Positions 1 to 8,596 of a stretch of DNA of 51,918 nucleotides are shown here, piece after piece (within the stretch, counting starts at the first letter, position 1; every line of letters begins with the position of its first letter). This stretch comes from Corynebacterium sp. HMSC078H07 (GTDB lineage: Bacteria; Actinomycetota; Actinomycetes; Mycobacteriales; Mycobacteriaceae). Location of the stretch: contig NZ_KV810470.1 in NCBI RefSeq assembly GCF_001812805.1, forward strand, positions 219,314-271,231, read 5' to 3'. The translations under genes and the position numbers were made by a program. The notes under the pieces are model-generated. The model ran no database searches. It worked only from the letters and a program-made list of their open reading frames with translations, and was not told the DNA's origin.

Positions 1-713
1 AGCGCCAGCGCGTGGCCATGGGCCGTGCCATCGTTCGTAACCCGCAGGTCTTCCTCATGGATGAGCCGCTGTCGAACCTCGATGCCAAGCTCCGCGTCCA
101 AACTCGTACTCAGATCGCCGCGCTACAGCGCAAGCTGGGTGTCACAACCGTCTACGTCACCCACGACCAGACTGAGGCCTTGACCATGGGTGACCGCATC
201 GCGGTGCTCAAGGACGGTTACCTCCAGCAAGTTGGTGCCCCGCGCGAGCTCTATGACCGCCCGGCTAATGTCTTTGTTGCCGGCTTTATTGGCTCCCCAG
301 CCATGAACCTTGGCACCTTTACGGTGAAGGATGGGGTGGCAACCTCTGGCCAGGCGCGCATCGCACTCTCCGAGGAAACCCTCGCCGCAATGACGCCGGA
401 GGACAACAACCGGATTACCATCGGCTTCCGCCCAGAAGCCTTGGAGATCATCCCCGAGGGTGAGTCCACTGAGCACTCCATCCCAATTACGTTGAACTTC
501 GTGGAGGAACTCGGTTCCGATTCCTTCCTCTACGGCAAGCTTGTTGGCGATGGCGATCTTGGTTCTTCGGCCGAGGACGTGCCTGAGTCTGGTCAAATCG
601 TCGTCCGCGCGGCTCCGAATACCGCGCCCGCCCCCGGCAGCGTCTTCCACGCCCGTATCGCTGAGGGCGGTCAGCACAACTTCTCAGCATCGACTGGTGT
701 CCGTCTGCCCTAA
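1..713 (+). CDS. musK: ABC transporter ATPase, C-terminal part (MusK/MsiK type), cut by window start
   Basis: The frame is open from base 3, reading [11 protein letters not shown], which is the region just after the ABC signature; the Walker A half lies outside the window. Walker B ([16 protein letters not shown]) and the H-loop ([10 protein letters not shown]) are present, followed by a C-terminal regulatory/TOBE-like domain of about 140 residues ending at 713. It belongs to the multi-sugar importer ATPase family (MalK/UgpC/MsiK), which powers two-permease importers. It sits upstream of a DUF4032 gene, a sugar-binding lipoprotein and two permeases in the same direction, the order I recall for C. 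glutamicum musK-musE-musF-musG. The family call is firm. The maltose assignment rests on gene order only. Confidence 0.75.
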   Translation, partial: RQRVAMGRAIVRNPQVFLMDEPLSNLDAKLRVQTRTQIAALQRKLGVTTVYVTHDQTEALTMGDRIAVLKDGYLQQVGAPRELYDRPANVFVAGFIGSPAMNLGTFTVKDGVATSGQARIALSEETLAAMTPEDNNRITIGFRPEALEIIPEGESTEHSIPITLNFVEELGSDSFLYGKLVGDGDLGSSAEDVPESGQIVVRAAPNTAPAPGSVFHARIAEGGQHNFSASTGVRLP

Positions 714-740
714 GACGCCTGTGAAAAGAGGTGACCTGTC

Positions 741-1988
741 ATGAAGGAATCCATGAGCATCACCTCCTCGACGTATGCGTCAGCGTTGCTGACGCTTCCG
801 TGGGATACCCCTTTGGAGCACTGGCCCGATGAACTCATCGCCGCGCTGCCGAGGGGTATTTCGCGGCACATCGTTCGCTTTGTGGGTGTCGAGCGAGGCA
901 TCGTCGCGGTGAAGGAGATTGGTGTACGCACTGCTCATCATGAGTACAAGATGCTCCGCGAACTCCAGCGCTTAGGGGCGCCTAGCGTCCGTCCGGTTGC
1001 GGTAATTACTGGTCGCCATCCCGCGAATGAGGACTACGGCGAGCTCACGGCTGCTTTGGTCACCGAGCACCTGGAATTCTCTCTGCCGTACCGTGAGATC
1101 TTTTCCCGACAACTGACAACAGTGGAAGCCGAAAAGCTTATCCGCGCCTTGTCCGTATTGCTCGTGCGCATGCATCTGCTCAGCTTTTACTGGGGCGATG
1201 TGTCCCTGTCCAATACGCTATTTCGGCGTGATGCCGAGACGTACTCGGCCTACCTCGTCGACGCCGAAACAGGAGAGTTTCAACCCAATCTGTCAGAATC
1301 ACGCAGGCTTTACGACGTCGACATTGCCCGCGTAAACATCATCGGCGAGCTCATGGACCTTCAAGCCGGTGACTGTCTAGACGCAGATATCGATGTCATC
1401 GCGCTCGGCAGCCTCGTCGAGTCCTCGTATCTCGAGCTCTGGGAGGAACTCACTGCGGAAGAATCCGTGGACGCGAGCGAGTATTGGAAAGTCTCCGAGC
1501 GGATTGATCGCCTCAATCAGTTGGGCTTTGATGTTGGCGAGCTCAAGGTCACCAAAGACGATTCCAAGCACACCGTCCGTATCCGGCCTGTTGTGGTGGA
1601 CCCTGGGCACTACCGCGCGCAGCTCCTCAGTCTCACGGGGTTAAGTGTGGAGGAGCACCAGGCCCAGCGTCTCCTCAGCTCCATTCAGGCCTACCAAGCG
1701 GTGGAATGCAGTCCCCATGTCGGCCTTACCCAGGCCGCTCACCGCTGGATGACTCAAGAATACGAACCCACCATTGCCGCTATTCCGGATGACATGCTGG
1801 GCAAGCTTGAACCAGCCCAAGTGTTTCACGAGATTACGGATCACCGCTGGTTTCTTTCTCAAGATAGGGGAGAAGCCGTCTCTCTCCCAGAGGCCACCCA
1901 GTCTTATCTCGCTACCGTACTGCCATCTCGGCGCGATGAGGCACGCCTGCTGCGAACGGTTTCGCGCAGTTCCGATGCAGAACTCTAA
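741..1988 (+). CDS. DUF4032 protein with protein-kinase-like (Kdo kinase/WaaP) fold
   Basis: A 415-residue soluble protein starting 27 bases after the ATPase stop, with AGAGGTGA ahead of the ATG as ribosome site. The N-terminal half has features of a lipopolysaccharide-kinase-like fold: a Lys in VAVKE (residue 58), a Glu in HHEYK, a catalytic-loop-like GDVSLSN (152-158; Asp153, Asn158) and a metal-site-like VDAETGE (Asp174). The C-terminal half matches the DUF4032 type as I remember it. Its substrate is unknown. Position between the transporter ATPase and binding-protein genes suggests a link to sugar uptake or its control, but nothing in the sequence shows what it phosphorylates, or whether it does. 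Confidence 0.75.
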   Translation: MKESMSITSSTYASALLTLPWDTPLEHWPDELIAALPRGISRHIVRFVGVERGIVAVKEIGVRTAHHEYKMLRELQRLGAPSVRPVAVITGRHPANEDYGELTAALVTEHLEFSLPYREIFSRQLTTVEAEKLIRALSVLLVRMHLLSFYWGDVSLSNTLFRRDAETYSAYLVDAETGEFQPNLSESRRLYDVDIARVNIIGELMDLQAGDCLDADIDVIALGSLVESSYLELWEELTAEESVDASEYWKVSERIDRLNQLGFDVGELKVTKDDSKHTVRIRPVVVDPGHYRAQLLSLTGLSVEEHQAQRLLSSIQAYQAVECSPHVGLTQAAHRWMTQEYEPTIAAIPDDMLGKLEPAQVFHEITDHRWFLSQDRGEAVSLPEATQSYLATVLPSRRDEARLLRTVSRSSDAEL

Positions 1989-2384
1989 CCGTGCGATCAG
2001 CGGTTTGTTATAACCGCGAGTGTGCCCTCATTGACGCTGTGGACCAACAGATCTTCCAATGCCAGGGCACAGTTTCTTCATCTTTTAACCAGATGCGAGT
2101 CCGTATGCCCCCATAAATGGGGCACTTACGGGCACTTCGGTATGCATATGGTCACAATCGGACGTATTCGTGCAATTCATTTTTGTTTATGTGGATTATC
2201 TCACTAAAGTGGGAGTCAGGCTAACTAGTTCATAACTGGATATATCCCGTTAGTTTCGCAACTAGTAGGCGCCGGGTGGCTCTCCTTACTGAGGGCAATG
2301 GCCCGGAGATAACCACATACGCAGGGGTCAGCGTTTACTGCACGGCCCTTTAACCCGCGTTTCATCAAGAAAGATGAGGAAACA
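1989..2384. promoter_or_regulatory. Intergenic control region before the sugar-binding lipoprotein gene
   Basis: About 400 bases without a gene. It holds a small hairpin, TGCCCC/GGGGCA with a 7-nt AT loop (2106-2124), and two copies of an AACTAG motif, AACTAGTT at 2223-2230 and AACTAGTA at 2260-2267. The region around 2225-2265 is AT-rich (TATATC near 2241) and is the likely promoter/operator for the binding-protein operon. The ribosome site is AGATGAGGA, just before the ATG at 2385. No regulator was identified. Confidence 0.45.
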
Positions 2385-3719
2385 ATGAAGCGTCTCACTC
2401 GCATCGCGTCGGTCACCATGGCCTCCATGCTTGCCGCCGCCAGCCTCGTAGCTTGCTCCTCCAGTTCTGCAGACGACGAAGGCGATGTCTACTTCCTGAA
2501 CTTCAAGCCTGAGCAGGATGCCGCATATCAAGAGATCGCTAAGGCCTATACCGAGGAAACCGGCGTGAAGGTCAAGGTCGTCACCGCCGCCTCCGGCTCC
2601 TATGAGCAGACGCTCAAGGCTGAGATTGGTAAAGACGAAGCTCCGACGCTCTTCCAGGTAAATGGCCCAGCAGGTTTCATCACCTGGCAGGACTACATGG
2701 CTGACATGTCCGATACTGAGGTGGCAAAGCAGCTTACTGAGGATATTCCGCCTCTCACCACCGAGGACGGCGAAGTACGCGGTGTTCCGTTTGCTGTAGA
2801 GGGTTTCGGAATCATCTACAACGACGAGATCTTCGACAAGTACATCGCAACCTCTGGCGCAAAGATCAAGTCCACCGATGAGATCACCAACTACAAGAAG
2901 CTCAAGGAAGTTGCCAAGGATATGCAGTCCAAGAAGGACGAGCTCGGCATCGAAGGTGCCTTCGCTTCCACCTCCTTGACCTCTGGTGAAGACTGGCGCT
3001 GGCAGACTCACCTGGCTAACGCCCCAATTTGGCAGGAGTATCAGGACAAGAACGTAGAAGACACCAACGAGATTGACTTCTCCTACAACAAGGAGTTCAA
3101 GAACCTCTTCGACCTCTACTTGGACAACTCCACTGTGGAGAAGTCCCTCGCTCCATCCAAGACGGTGACTGATTCCATGGCCGAGTTCGCCCAGGGCAAG
3201 GCCGCCATGGTCCAGAACGGAAACTGGGCATGGTCCCAGATCTCTGAGACCTCCGGCAACGTCGTGAAGGAAGACAAGATTAAGTTCCTCCCGATGTACA
3301 TGGGACTTCCGGATGAGGAAAAGTTCGGCCTCAACGTCGGTACCGAGAACTACCTCGGTATCAACTCCGAGGCATCTGAGGCAGACCAGCAGGCTACGAA
3401 GGACTTCGTCGACTGGCTGTTTACTTCTGATGCAGGCAAGGAGCACGTGGTCAACGACCTAGGCTTCATCGCGCCATTCGAGTCCTATACCGAGGAAGAC
3501 ACTCCGGACGATCCGCTGGCAAAGCAGGTGGCAGAAGCCATCGCGAACAAGGATCTCACCACGTACCCATGGAACTTCCAGTACTTCCCGTCCCAGCAGT
3601 TCAAGGATGACTTTGGCCAGGCACTCTCGCAGTACGCCTCCGGCACCATGAAATGGGAGGATGTTGTTGCTCAGTTCAAGGACAATTGGGCCGCTGAAAA
3701 GGAAACCAACTGGGGTTAA
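2385..3719 (+). CDS. musE: Sugar ABC transporter substrate-binding lipoprotein (MusE-like)
   Basis: A 444-residue family 1 extracellular solute-binding protein. The N-terminus is a lipoprotein signal: KR, a hydrophobic stretch, then lipobox LVAC with the modified Cys at residue 24, so the mature protein is tethered outside the membrane. The body has the usual features of carbohydrate binders, such as FAVEGFGIIYND, the GKAAMVQNGNWAW segment and a C-terminal ASGTMKWEDVVAQFKDNW helix. It is followed by two permease genes and preceded by the matching ATPase gene. Maltose/maltodextrin is the likely substrate by order (mus operon of C. glutamicum); trehalose or another oligosaccharide is possible. 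Confidence 0.75.
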   Translation: MKRLTRIASVTMASMLAAASLVACSSSSADDEGDVYFLNFKPEQDAAYQEIAKAYTEETGVKVKVVTAASGSYEQTLKAEIGKDEAPTLFQVNGPAGFITWQDYMADMSDTEVAKQLTEDIPPLTTEDGEVRGVPFAVEGFGIIYNDEIFDKYIATSGAKIKSTDEITNYKKLKEVAKDMQSKKDELGIEGAFASTSLTSGEDWRWQTHLANAPIWQEYQDKNVEDTNEIDFSYNKEFKNLFDLYLDNSTVEKSLAPSKTVTDSMAEFAQGKAAMVQNGNWAWSQISETSGNVVKEDKIKFLPMYMGLPDEEKFGLNVGTENYLGINSEASEADQQATKDFVDWLFTSDAGKEHVVNDLGFIAPFESYTEEDTPDDPLAKQVAEAIANKDLTTYPWNFQYFPSQQFKDDFGQALSQYASGTMKWEDVVAQFKDNWAAEKETNWG

Positions 3720-3753
3720 TTGAGAACTCCTAAGAGGTTTCGGTCTCAGTAAG

Positions 3754-3775
3754 GGGACGCATCTGTCGGCGTCCC
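3754..3775 (+). other. Stem-loop between binding-protein and permease genes
   Basis: GGGACGC and GCGTCCC arms with an 8-nt loop, 34 bases after the musE stop. Further potential pairings follow before the next start at 3924. There is no T-run, so it is more likely an mRNA-stabilising or processing hairpin than a full terminator. Such hairpins commonly let the binding protein be made in excess over the permeases. Confidence 0.5.
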
Positions 3776-3923
3776 AAGCCCGCTCCCTGAAGTGGGGGCG
3801 TGTGCTACCCCTCTCAAGTGCAGTCAACGCAGGGGGAGGGGAAGCAGACGCTCTCACACACCGCGTGTGCGAGCCGCGCACGATTCACTCACACAGTTTC
3901 ACTGAAATGAAGGTCTCACCACC

Positions 3924-4769
3924 ATGCAAGCAACGCTGAAGAAGTACTTCCCAGTCTTTGTCTTGCCCACCTTACTGGCATTCATGATTGCCTTCTTGGT
4001 CCCATTCATCGTGGGTTTCTTCCTGTCCTTCACGAAGTTCACCACGATCACCAACGCCAAGTGGGTGGGCATTGACAACTACGTCAAAGCTTTCTCCGAA
4101 CGCGAGGGTTTCATCTCAGCCTTCGGTTTCACCGTCCTCGTGGTCATCGTTTCGGTGATCACCGTTAATGTCTTCGCCTTCCTCTTGGCGTGGATGCTGA
4201 CCCGCAAACTGCGCGGTACCAACTTCTTCCGCACAGTGTTCTTTATGCCTAATCTCATCGGTGGCATCGTGCTGGGCTATACCTGGCAGACGATGATCAA
4301 TGCGGTCCTCGCGAACTATGCCACCACGATTTCGGCCGACTGGAAGTTTGGCTACGCCGGCCTCATCATGCTGCTCAACTGGCAGCTTATCGGCTACATG
4401 ATGATTATCTACATCGCCGGCCTGCAGAACGTTCCACCAGAACTCATCGAAGCCGCTGAGCTCGATGGCGTGAACAAGTGGGAAATGCTTCGCCACGTGA
4501 CCATCCCGATGGTCATGCCATCCATCACCATTTGTCTCTTCCTCACTCTGTCGAATTCCTTCAAACTCTTCGACCAGAACCTAGCACTGACCAACGGTGC
4601 GCCTGGCGGACAAACGGAAATGGTGGCACTCAACATCGTCAACACGCTGTTCAACCGAATGAACGTCGAAGGCGTGGGACAGGCCAAGGCCGTCATCTTC
4701 GTCGTCGTTGTGGTCGTCATCGCCTACTTCCAGCTGCGTGCGACCCGTTCCAAGGAAATCGAGGCTTAA
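3924..4769 (+). CDS. musF: Sugar ABC transporter permease (MalF/MusF type)
   Basis: A 281-residue integral membrane protein of the binding-protein-dependent permease family. It starts with a short cytoplasmic segment and a first membrane helix (VFVLPTLLAFMIAFLVPFIVGFFLSF) and has about six predicted membrane segments. The EAA loop that contacts the ATPase is clear: ELIEAAELDGVNKWEMLRHVTIPMV. Its stop is 3 bases before the start of the second permease, so the two are translated together and should form a heterodimer. Partner assignment to MusE and MusK is by gene order. Confidence 0.75.
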   Translation: MQATLKKYFPVFVLPTLLAFMIAFLVPFIVGFFLSFTKFTTITNAKWVGIDNYVKAFSEREGFISAFGFTVLVVIVSVITVNVFAFLLAWMLTRKLRGTNFFRTVFFMPNLIGGIVLGYTWQTMINAVLANYATTISADWKFGYAGLIMLLNWQLIGYMMIIYIAGLQNVPPELIEAAELDGVNKWEMLRHVTIPMVMPSITICLFLTLSNSFKLFDQNLALTNGAPGGQTEMVALNIVNTLFNRMNVEGVGQAKAVIFVVVVVVIAYFQLRATRSKEIEA

Positions 4770-4772
4770 GTC

Positions 4773-5687
4773 ATGACTACCAGCACATCTGCGCAGGCCG
4801 TCCCGGCTACCAAGAAGAAGGAGCACAAGCTACCTTCAGACAATGAAACCCGCATGTCGGGTGGTGCAAAGTTCGTGGTCTATGCCATCCTGGTGTTCTT
4901 CACCGTCGTGTTCTTGGGCCCGATCCTCTTCATCTTTATCAACTCCTTCAAGTCGAAGTTCGCGATTTCCTCCGACCCGTTCTCCCTGCCGGTTGGCGAA
5001 ACTTGGGTGGGCTTTGAGAACTTCATGGTGGGATTGACCAAGCAGGGTTTCCTTGAGGCCACGCTGTGGTCCTTCGTCATCACGATCCTCTCCGTTATCG
5101 TTATCGTGTTCTTCTCCGCCATGACGGCGTACTACATCACGCGAGTCAAGACCTGGTGGACTAGCCTGCTGTACTACCTGTTCGTCGTCTCCATGATCAT
5201 TCCGTTCCAGATGGTCATGTTTCCGACGGTCAAGATTGCTGACATGCTCCATCTCAACAACCCACTTGGAATTGTGGTCCTGTACCTGGGCTTTGGCTCG
5301 GGTCTCTCGGTGTTCATGTTTGCAGGTTTCGTGAAATCAATTCCTATCGACGTCGAGGAAGCCGCCATGATCGATGGTTGCGGCCCACTCCAGAATTACT
5401 TCCGCGTGGTGTGGCCAATGCTGAAGCCCACCGCAGTGACGGTTGCGATTCTTAATGCCATGTGGGTATGGAACGACTACCTCCTGCCGTACCTGGTCAT
5501 TGGTTTGTCGACCCGCTACAAGACCATTCCCGTGGTTATCCAGTCCTTCGTAGGCTCCAACGGTAACCGCGATATGGGTGCCATGATGGCCATGCTCGTG
5601 CTCGCGATCATTCCGATTGTGATCTTCTACTTCTCGACGCAGAAGCACATCATTGAAGGCGTGGCCGCGGGAGCGGTCAAGGGCTAA
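4773..5687 (+). CDS. musG: Sugar ABC transporter permease (MalG/MusG type)
   Basis: A 304-residue membrane protein of the same permease family as its upstream neighbour, with a longer charged N-terminus (MTTSTSAQAVPATKKKEHK...) before the first membrane helix. The EAA motif reads VEEAAMIDGCGPLQNYFRVVWPML, and the C-terminus ends HIIEGVAAGAVKG, a signature of MalG-type permeases. It starts 3 bases after the musF stop. A strong hairpin follows the stop, so most transcripts of the transporter probably end there before musI. Confidence 0.75.
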   Translation: MTTSTSAQAVPATKKKEHKLPSDNETRMSGGAKFVVYAILVFFTVVFLGPILFIFINSFKSKFAISSDPFSLPVGETWVGFENFMVGLTKQGFLEATLWSFVITILSVIVIVFFSAMTAYYITRVKTWWTSLLYYLFVVSMIIPFQMVMFPTVKIADMLHLNNPLGIVVLYLGFGSGLSVFMFAGFVKSIPIDVEEAAMIDGCGPLQNYFRVVWPMLKPTAVTVAILNAMWVWNDYLLPYLVIGLSTRYKTIPVVIQSFVGSNGNRDMGAMMAMLVLAIIPIVIFYFSTQKHIIEGVAAGAVKG

Positions 5688-5715
5688 GCAATCTCCACGA
5701 CAACACCTTCATGCC

Positions 5716-5749
5716 AACAAGCCTCCCGTAATCTTTCGGGAGGCTTGTT
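5716..5749 (+). terminator. Rho-independent terminator after musG
   Basis: A 13-bp perfect stem, AACAAGCCTCCCG with CGGGAGGCTTGTT, and an 8-nt loop. The final stem bases are T-rich. It lies 28 bases beyond the musG stop and 37 bases before the next start, so it should limit expression of the downstream gene. Confidence 0.75.
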
Positions 5750-5786
5750 CTCTGCCGCCAGCTCCCATCCGATACGTTAGGAAACC

Positions 5787-6422
5787 ATGAACCGCTTGCT
5801 AGGGCCCGAATCGAAGTTCTATGCCGTTCTGAGCCTGTTCGCTGACCTCGTCATCGTCAACGTGCTTGTCGTCATCACATGTTTTCCAGTGGTGACCGGT
5901 GGAATGTCGCTGCGCACGGCGCACGAGGTCACCGGTCACATGGTTAGGGAGGAAGGGTCGCGTCGTGGTTCCGCATTTGTCCGAAACGTGCTCACCCGTC
6001 CATGGACCAACACCGCTTGGTGGCTCATCTGTCTCGCCGCAGTAGGGCTAGCAACATATGAGTTCGCCATCATTGCCAAGGCGGACCTAGGACACATGGG
6101 AATCGTTTTACGGGCCGCACTTGTCTCTGGGCTCATCGTACTGAGCTGCATCAGTGTCTGGTTCTTCCATCTAGATGCGCCGAACAGTGGGTTTCGGCGA
6201 CGCTGTGCAGCAGCCATAACCCACGCCGTAGCGCACTTACCTCGAACACTCCTGGCAATTGCGCCAGGTGTGCTCATGGTTCTCTTTCCGTTCTTTTTCC
6301 CGGGACAATGGGGGAGTTACGTCTTCTTCCTCGCCGTGCTCGGCCCGGCTCTCGCCATCTACCTAGCCGAGATTGCGCTGCAGTGGCCAGAGCTCTCGAC
6401 GCAGGCCGCACGAGACTCCTAA
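5787..6422 (+). CDS. musI: YesL/DUF624-like membrane protein (MusI-like)
   Basis: A 211-residue integral membrane protein with about five hydrophobic segments. The N-terminal half (NRLLGPESKFYAVLSLFADLVIVNVLVVITCFPVVTGGMSLRTAH) matches the YesL/DUF624 style: a short helix, a long membrane span, then a conserved P-V-x-G-GMSLRTAH-like turn. YesL proteins accompany sugar ABC importers. In C. glutamicum a membrane protein called MusI is encoded at the same place and is needed for maltose uptake. The start is supported by TTAGGAAA before the ATG. Family fairly sure; MusI identity inferred from position. Confidence 0.6.
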   Translation: MNRLLGPESKFYAVLSLFADLVIVNVLVVITCFPVVTGGMSLRTAHEVTGHMVREEGSRRGSAFVRNVLTRPWTNTAWWLICLAAVGLATYEFAIIAKADLGHMGIVLRAALVSGLIVLSCISVWFFHLDAPNSGFRRRCAAAITHAVAHLPRTLLAIAPGVLMVLFPFFFPGQWGSYVFFLAVLGPALAIYLAEIALQWPELSTQAARDS

Positions 6423-6432
6423 AACAACAATA

Positions 6433-6462
6433 GGGTAGAGGCACCCACATGGGCCTCTACCC
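6433..6462. terminator. Bidirectional terminator between musI and rbpA
   Basis: GGGTAGAGGC and GCCTCTACCC arms (10 bp) with a 10-nt loop. On the plus strand TTCTTC follows; on the minus strand a T-rich TATTGTTGTTTT follows. It lies between two converging genes and can serve both. Confidence 0.75.
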
Positions 6463-6493
6463 TTCTTCATCACCACACGAAGCTCCGCGCGGT

Positions 6494-6877
6494 TTAGGAC
6501 TCGTTTTCTTCCTGTTCCTTCTGCTCCTTAAGCAGACGAGCCGCAGCGCGGCGGCGGGAACGAAGGCTTTCGATGCGTTCCGTCAACAGCTCATCGAGTT
6601 CCTCAATGGAGCGGCGCTCACGCAACATGTCCCAGTGGGTACGCGGCGGCTTGGTGGGCTTGGATTCCACGCCTTCACCCTCCACGAGTGTGCCAAGCTT
6701 ACCGTTCTTGCACATCCACTCCTCAGGGATTTCCGCATCGTCCGCAAATGGCACCTCGTAAATCTCGCCGTCCTCGGTGCGGTACTTCACCATTTGGCGT
6801 GGCGCCAAATCGTGATCACGGTCGGTTTCGTAGCTCACAGCGCCCATGCGGCTGCCACGGAGCACGCGATCTGCCAT
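6494..6877 (-). CDS. rbpA: RNA polymerase-binding protein RbpA
   Basis: A 127-residue protein with the full pattern of actinobacterial RbpA: N-terminal MADRVLRGSRMGAVSYETDRDHDLAPRQ, a central beta-barrel core (VKYRTEDGEIYEVPFADDAEIPEEWMCKNG) and a C-terminal PRTHWDMLRERRSIEELDELLTERIESLR segment that binds sigma factors of group 1/2. RbpA stabilises the open promoter complex and is essential or near-essential in this phylum. It ends in a basic/acidic tail. AAAGGA precedes the start on the minus strand. It is convergent with musI and divergent from the zinc-ribbon gene. Confidence 0.95.
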   Translation of the reverse strand: MADRVLRGSRMGAVSYETDRDHDLAPRQMVKYRTEDGEIYEVPFADDAEIPEEWMCKNGKLGTLVEGEGVESKPTKPPRTHWDMLRERRSIEELDELLTERIESLRSRRRAAARLLKEQKEQEENES

Positions 6878-6993
6878 GCAACATCATCCTTTTCAAATAG
6901 TGAGGGAGAGTAAGGAGCGACCTTTAACATTTAAAGTTCTTACAGTATAACGAACGGCCTCAAGCCTTTGTTCCCACCCTCAGCTTTATGGGC

Positions 6994-6999
6994 TAAGGT
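6994..6999 (+). promoter_or_regulatory. -10 hexamer of a probable leaderless transcript
   Basis: TAAGGT lies 7 bases before the GTG at 7007. This spacing places the transcription start on the start codon itself, the typical leaderless arrangement in corynebacteria. It favours GTG 7007 over the in-frame GTG at 6998 and TTG at 6968. Confidence 0.5.
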
Positions 7000-7006
7000 G
7001 TGTGGA

Positions 7007-7366
7007 GTGATTGGTACACAGGATCGGCAGCCAGGCTCGCCTCGCCGAAAAGGCGCCGCCACCTGCCAATGGTGCGGCAAGGACATCCCGCAAGGCGGGC
7101 GTGGTCGACCACGCAAGTTCTGCTCGGCCTCATGTAAGCAGCGTGCATATGAGCAACGCCAGAACGTTGCAGGAACTACCATCCCTGCCGACGCCGTTAT
7201 CCTCAGCCCAGAAAAGGCAGATCAGCTGCGAGATAGCCTCTTTGAGTTGCGGTGTTGTGCAGAGGATGTGGCGACGGCGGCGTCGGAAAGCGCCAGCGCT
7301 GAAGAGATGGATGAGCTGTGTACGGAGCTAGTCACGTTGGCTCGCAAGCTAGAGGAATTGAGATAG
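7007..7366 (+). CDS. Small zinc-ribbon protein, conserved in corynebacteria
   Basis: A 119-residue soluble protein. Residues near the N-terminus form a compact zinc-ribbon-like module, CQWCGKDIPQGGRGRPRKFCSASCKQRAYEQR, with two CxxC-type pairs and a basic tract (GRGRPRKF) that suits nucleic-acid contact. The C-terminal half is an acidic helical region (AEEMDELCTELVTLARKLEELR). The function is unknown. I chose the GTG at 7007 because a -10 hexamer sits exactly 7 bases upstream and no ribosome site is visible for earlier starts. It ends 3 bases before the YceI gene, so the two form an operon. Confidence 0.6.
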   Translation: MIGTQDRQPGSPRRKGAATCQWCGKDIPQGGRGRPRKFCSASCKQRAYEQRQNVAGTTIPADAVILSPEKADQLRDSLFELRCCAEDVATAASESASAEEMDELCTELVTLARKLEELR

Positions 7367-7369
7367 AAC

Positions 7370-8068
7370 ATGAAATCTGTATTAGGTAACCGCAAGCTGG
7401 TCATCAGCGTCTTCGTGATTCTGATTCTCGCCTCAACCGCATTAGCCCTCGGACCTCTCGTGTTCTCCCTGGTGATGGGACGTGGAGTCAAAACTGAACC
7501 CATCAATCTAGACCGGGTAAAGGCCGCGTCGACCGAGCTTGACGGCGAGTGGCACGTGACCAAGGGCTCACCCTATAACTTCACATCAGCAGGCTTTACT
7601 ATCGACGAAATCCTGCCCGCAGACAAACGAACTACGTCTGGCTCAACCAAAGAAGTTACTGGTCAGGCCACTATTTCAGGCTCGGTCGTAGAGGAAGCCA
7701 CCATCACCGTAGATATGACCTCGCTTACCACCGATAAGAAGGTGCGCGATCAGAACATGAAGACCAAACTGTTTGAGGTCACAAAGTACCCGGAGTCTAC
7801 GTTTAAGCTGACCGAACCAGCCGATCTTTCCGACGTGCCCGATGATGCCTCACCAGCCACCATTCCACTGACTGGCGATCTCACTATCCATGGCGAAACC
7901 AAGAAGGTCACGGCTGATTTCCAGGTCGTGCGCGATGGTGACAGCATCATCCTTGGCGGCGATATCCCGATTAACCGCCTGGACTTCGGTGTGGAGACCC
8001 CTGAGATGATTGCCGCCAAAATCTCAGAGGTTGGCACCGTCAACGTCCGTGTGACCCTTCAGAAATAA
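7370..8068 (+). CDS. YceI-family lipocalin-like protein, membrane anchored
   Basis: A 232-residue protein with an N-terminal membrane helix (LVISVFVILILASTALALGPLVFSLV) and a YceI beta-barrel domain beyond about residue 50. Family marks are DGEWHVTKGSPYNFTSAGFTIDEI, VTVDMTSLTTDKKVRDQNMKTKLFEVTKYPESTFK and the C-terminal DLTIHGETKKVTADFQV...INRLDFGVET. YceI proteins bind long-chain isoprenoids or lipids in a barrel and act outside the cell membrane. The natural ligand here is unknown. It overlaps no neighbour and starts 3 bases after the zinc-ribbon gene stop. Confidence 0.88.
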   Translation: MKSVLGNRKLVISVFVILILASTALALGPLVFSLVMGRGVKTEPINLDRVKAASTELDGEWHVTKGSPYNFTSAGFTIDEILPADKRTTSGSTKEVTGQATISGSVVEEATITVDMTSLTTDKKVRDQNMKTKLFEVTKYPESTFKLTEPADLSDVPDDASPATIPLTGDLTIHGETKKVTADFQVVRDGDSIILGGDIPINRLDFGVETPEMIAAKISEVGTVNVRVTLQK

Positions 8069-8089
8069 TCTTCTCCGGTCATATCAATC

Positions 8090-8254
8090 ATGAAGTCTCA
8101 GTATCTCATTACTGTGTTGTGGATTCGCCTCGCGGTACTCACGGGTTTCGGAATCTTTATCTGGTTCACCGGAACCAAGTGGATGGTGGCAATCTCAGCG
8201 ATTTTGGTGGCTTTGACCGTCATTCAACTCGTCATAGCTTACCGCCAGCGTTAA
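8090..8254 (+). CDS. Small membrane protein of 54 residues
   Basis: The reading frame encodes MKSQYLITVLWIRLAVLTGF followed by a second hydrophobic stretch (WMVAISAILVALTVIQLVIAY) and ends RQR before the stop. Two membrane helices are likely, with a positively charged C-terminus. It begins 21 bases after the YceI stop. A ribosome site is not obvious, so translation may depend on the upstream gene. Composition and hydrophobic pattern look like a real gene, but I recognise no family. Confidence 0.55.
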   Translation: MKSQYLITVLWIRLAVLTGFGIFIWFTGTKWMVAISAILVALTVIQLVIAYRQR

Positions 8255-8395
8255 AACCGCGTGTTTTCTCCCTACATCCACATACCCCACTTAAAGTCAC
8301 TTGACGTTATTAGGGAATGTCTCCGGCCTAAGACCGCATGAGGGGGTACAGGCCTGGAGTGAATGTTCACACACCGGCACACCCAACCGAGAGGA

Positions 8396-8584
8396 TTAAG
8401 GGACAATCACCATGACCCTCAGCCTAAAAGGCTCATTTTCGCCCTGCAATGCGCCAGCCGCACATCGGCGCAGTTTCGAGACGTCCATATCCGCGTGAAA
8501 ATCAATGGGCATCACTCCGAATCCAGGCGCGAAGGATGCCAGCAGAACGCCGGCGATACTCAAAGCCATCAGCAGGGCCTTCAA
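8396..8584 (-). CDS. Doubtful short reading frame with a signal-like N-terminus
   Basis: A 62-residue frame beginning with TTG: a hydrophobic start (MKALLMALSIAGVLLASFAPGFGVMPIDF) then a polar tail. It could be a small exported peptide or the remnant of a larger gene; the frame is closed by a stop ten codons upstream of the TTG. A 14-bp palindrome lies 12 bases upstream. No family is recognised and codon usage gives no strong support. Confidence 0.25.
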   Translation of the reverse strand: MKALLMALSIAGVLLASFAPGFGVMPIDFHADMDVSKLRRCAAGALQGENEPFRLRVMVIVP

Positions 8585-8596
8585 CCCGCCTGTCCG

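Noticed and set aside
2328..3446. Open frame on the minus strand (372 codons)
   Set aside because: Antisense to the sugar-binding lipoprotein gene and without a ribosome site.
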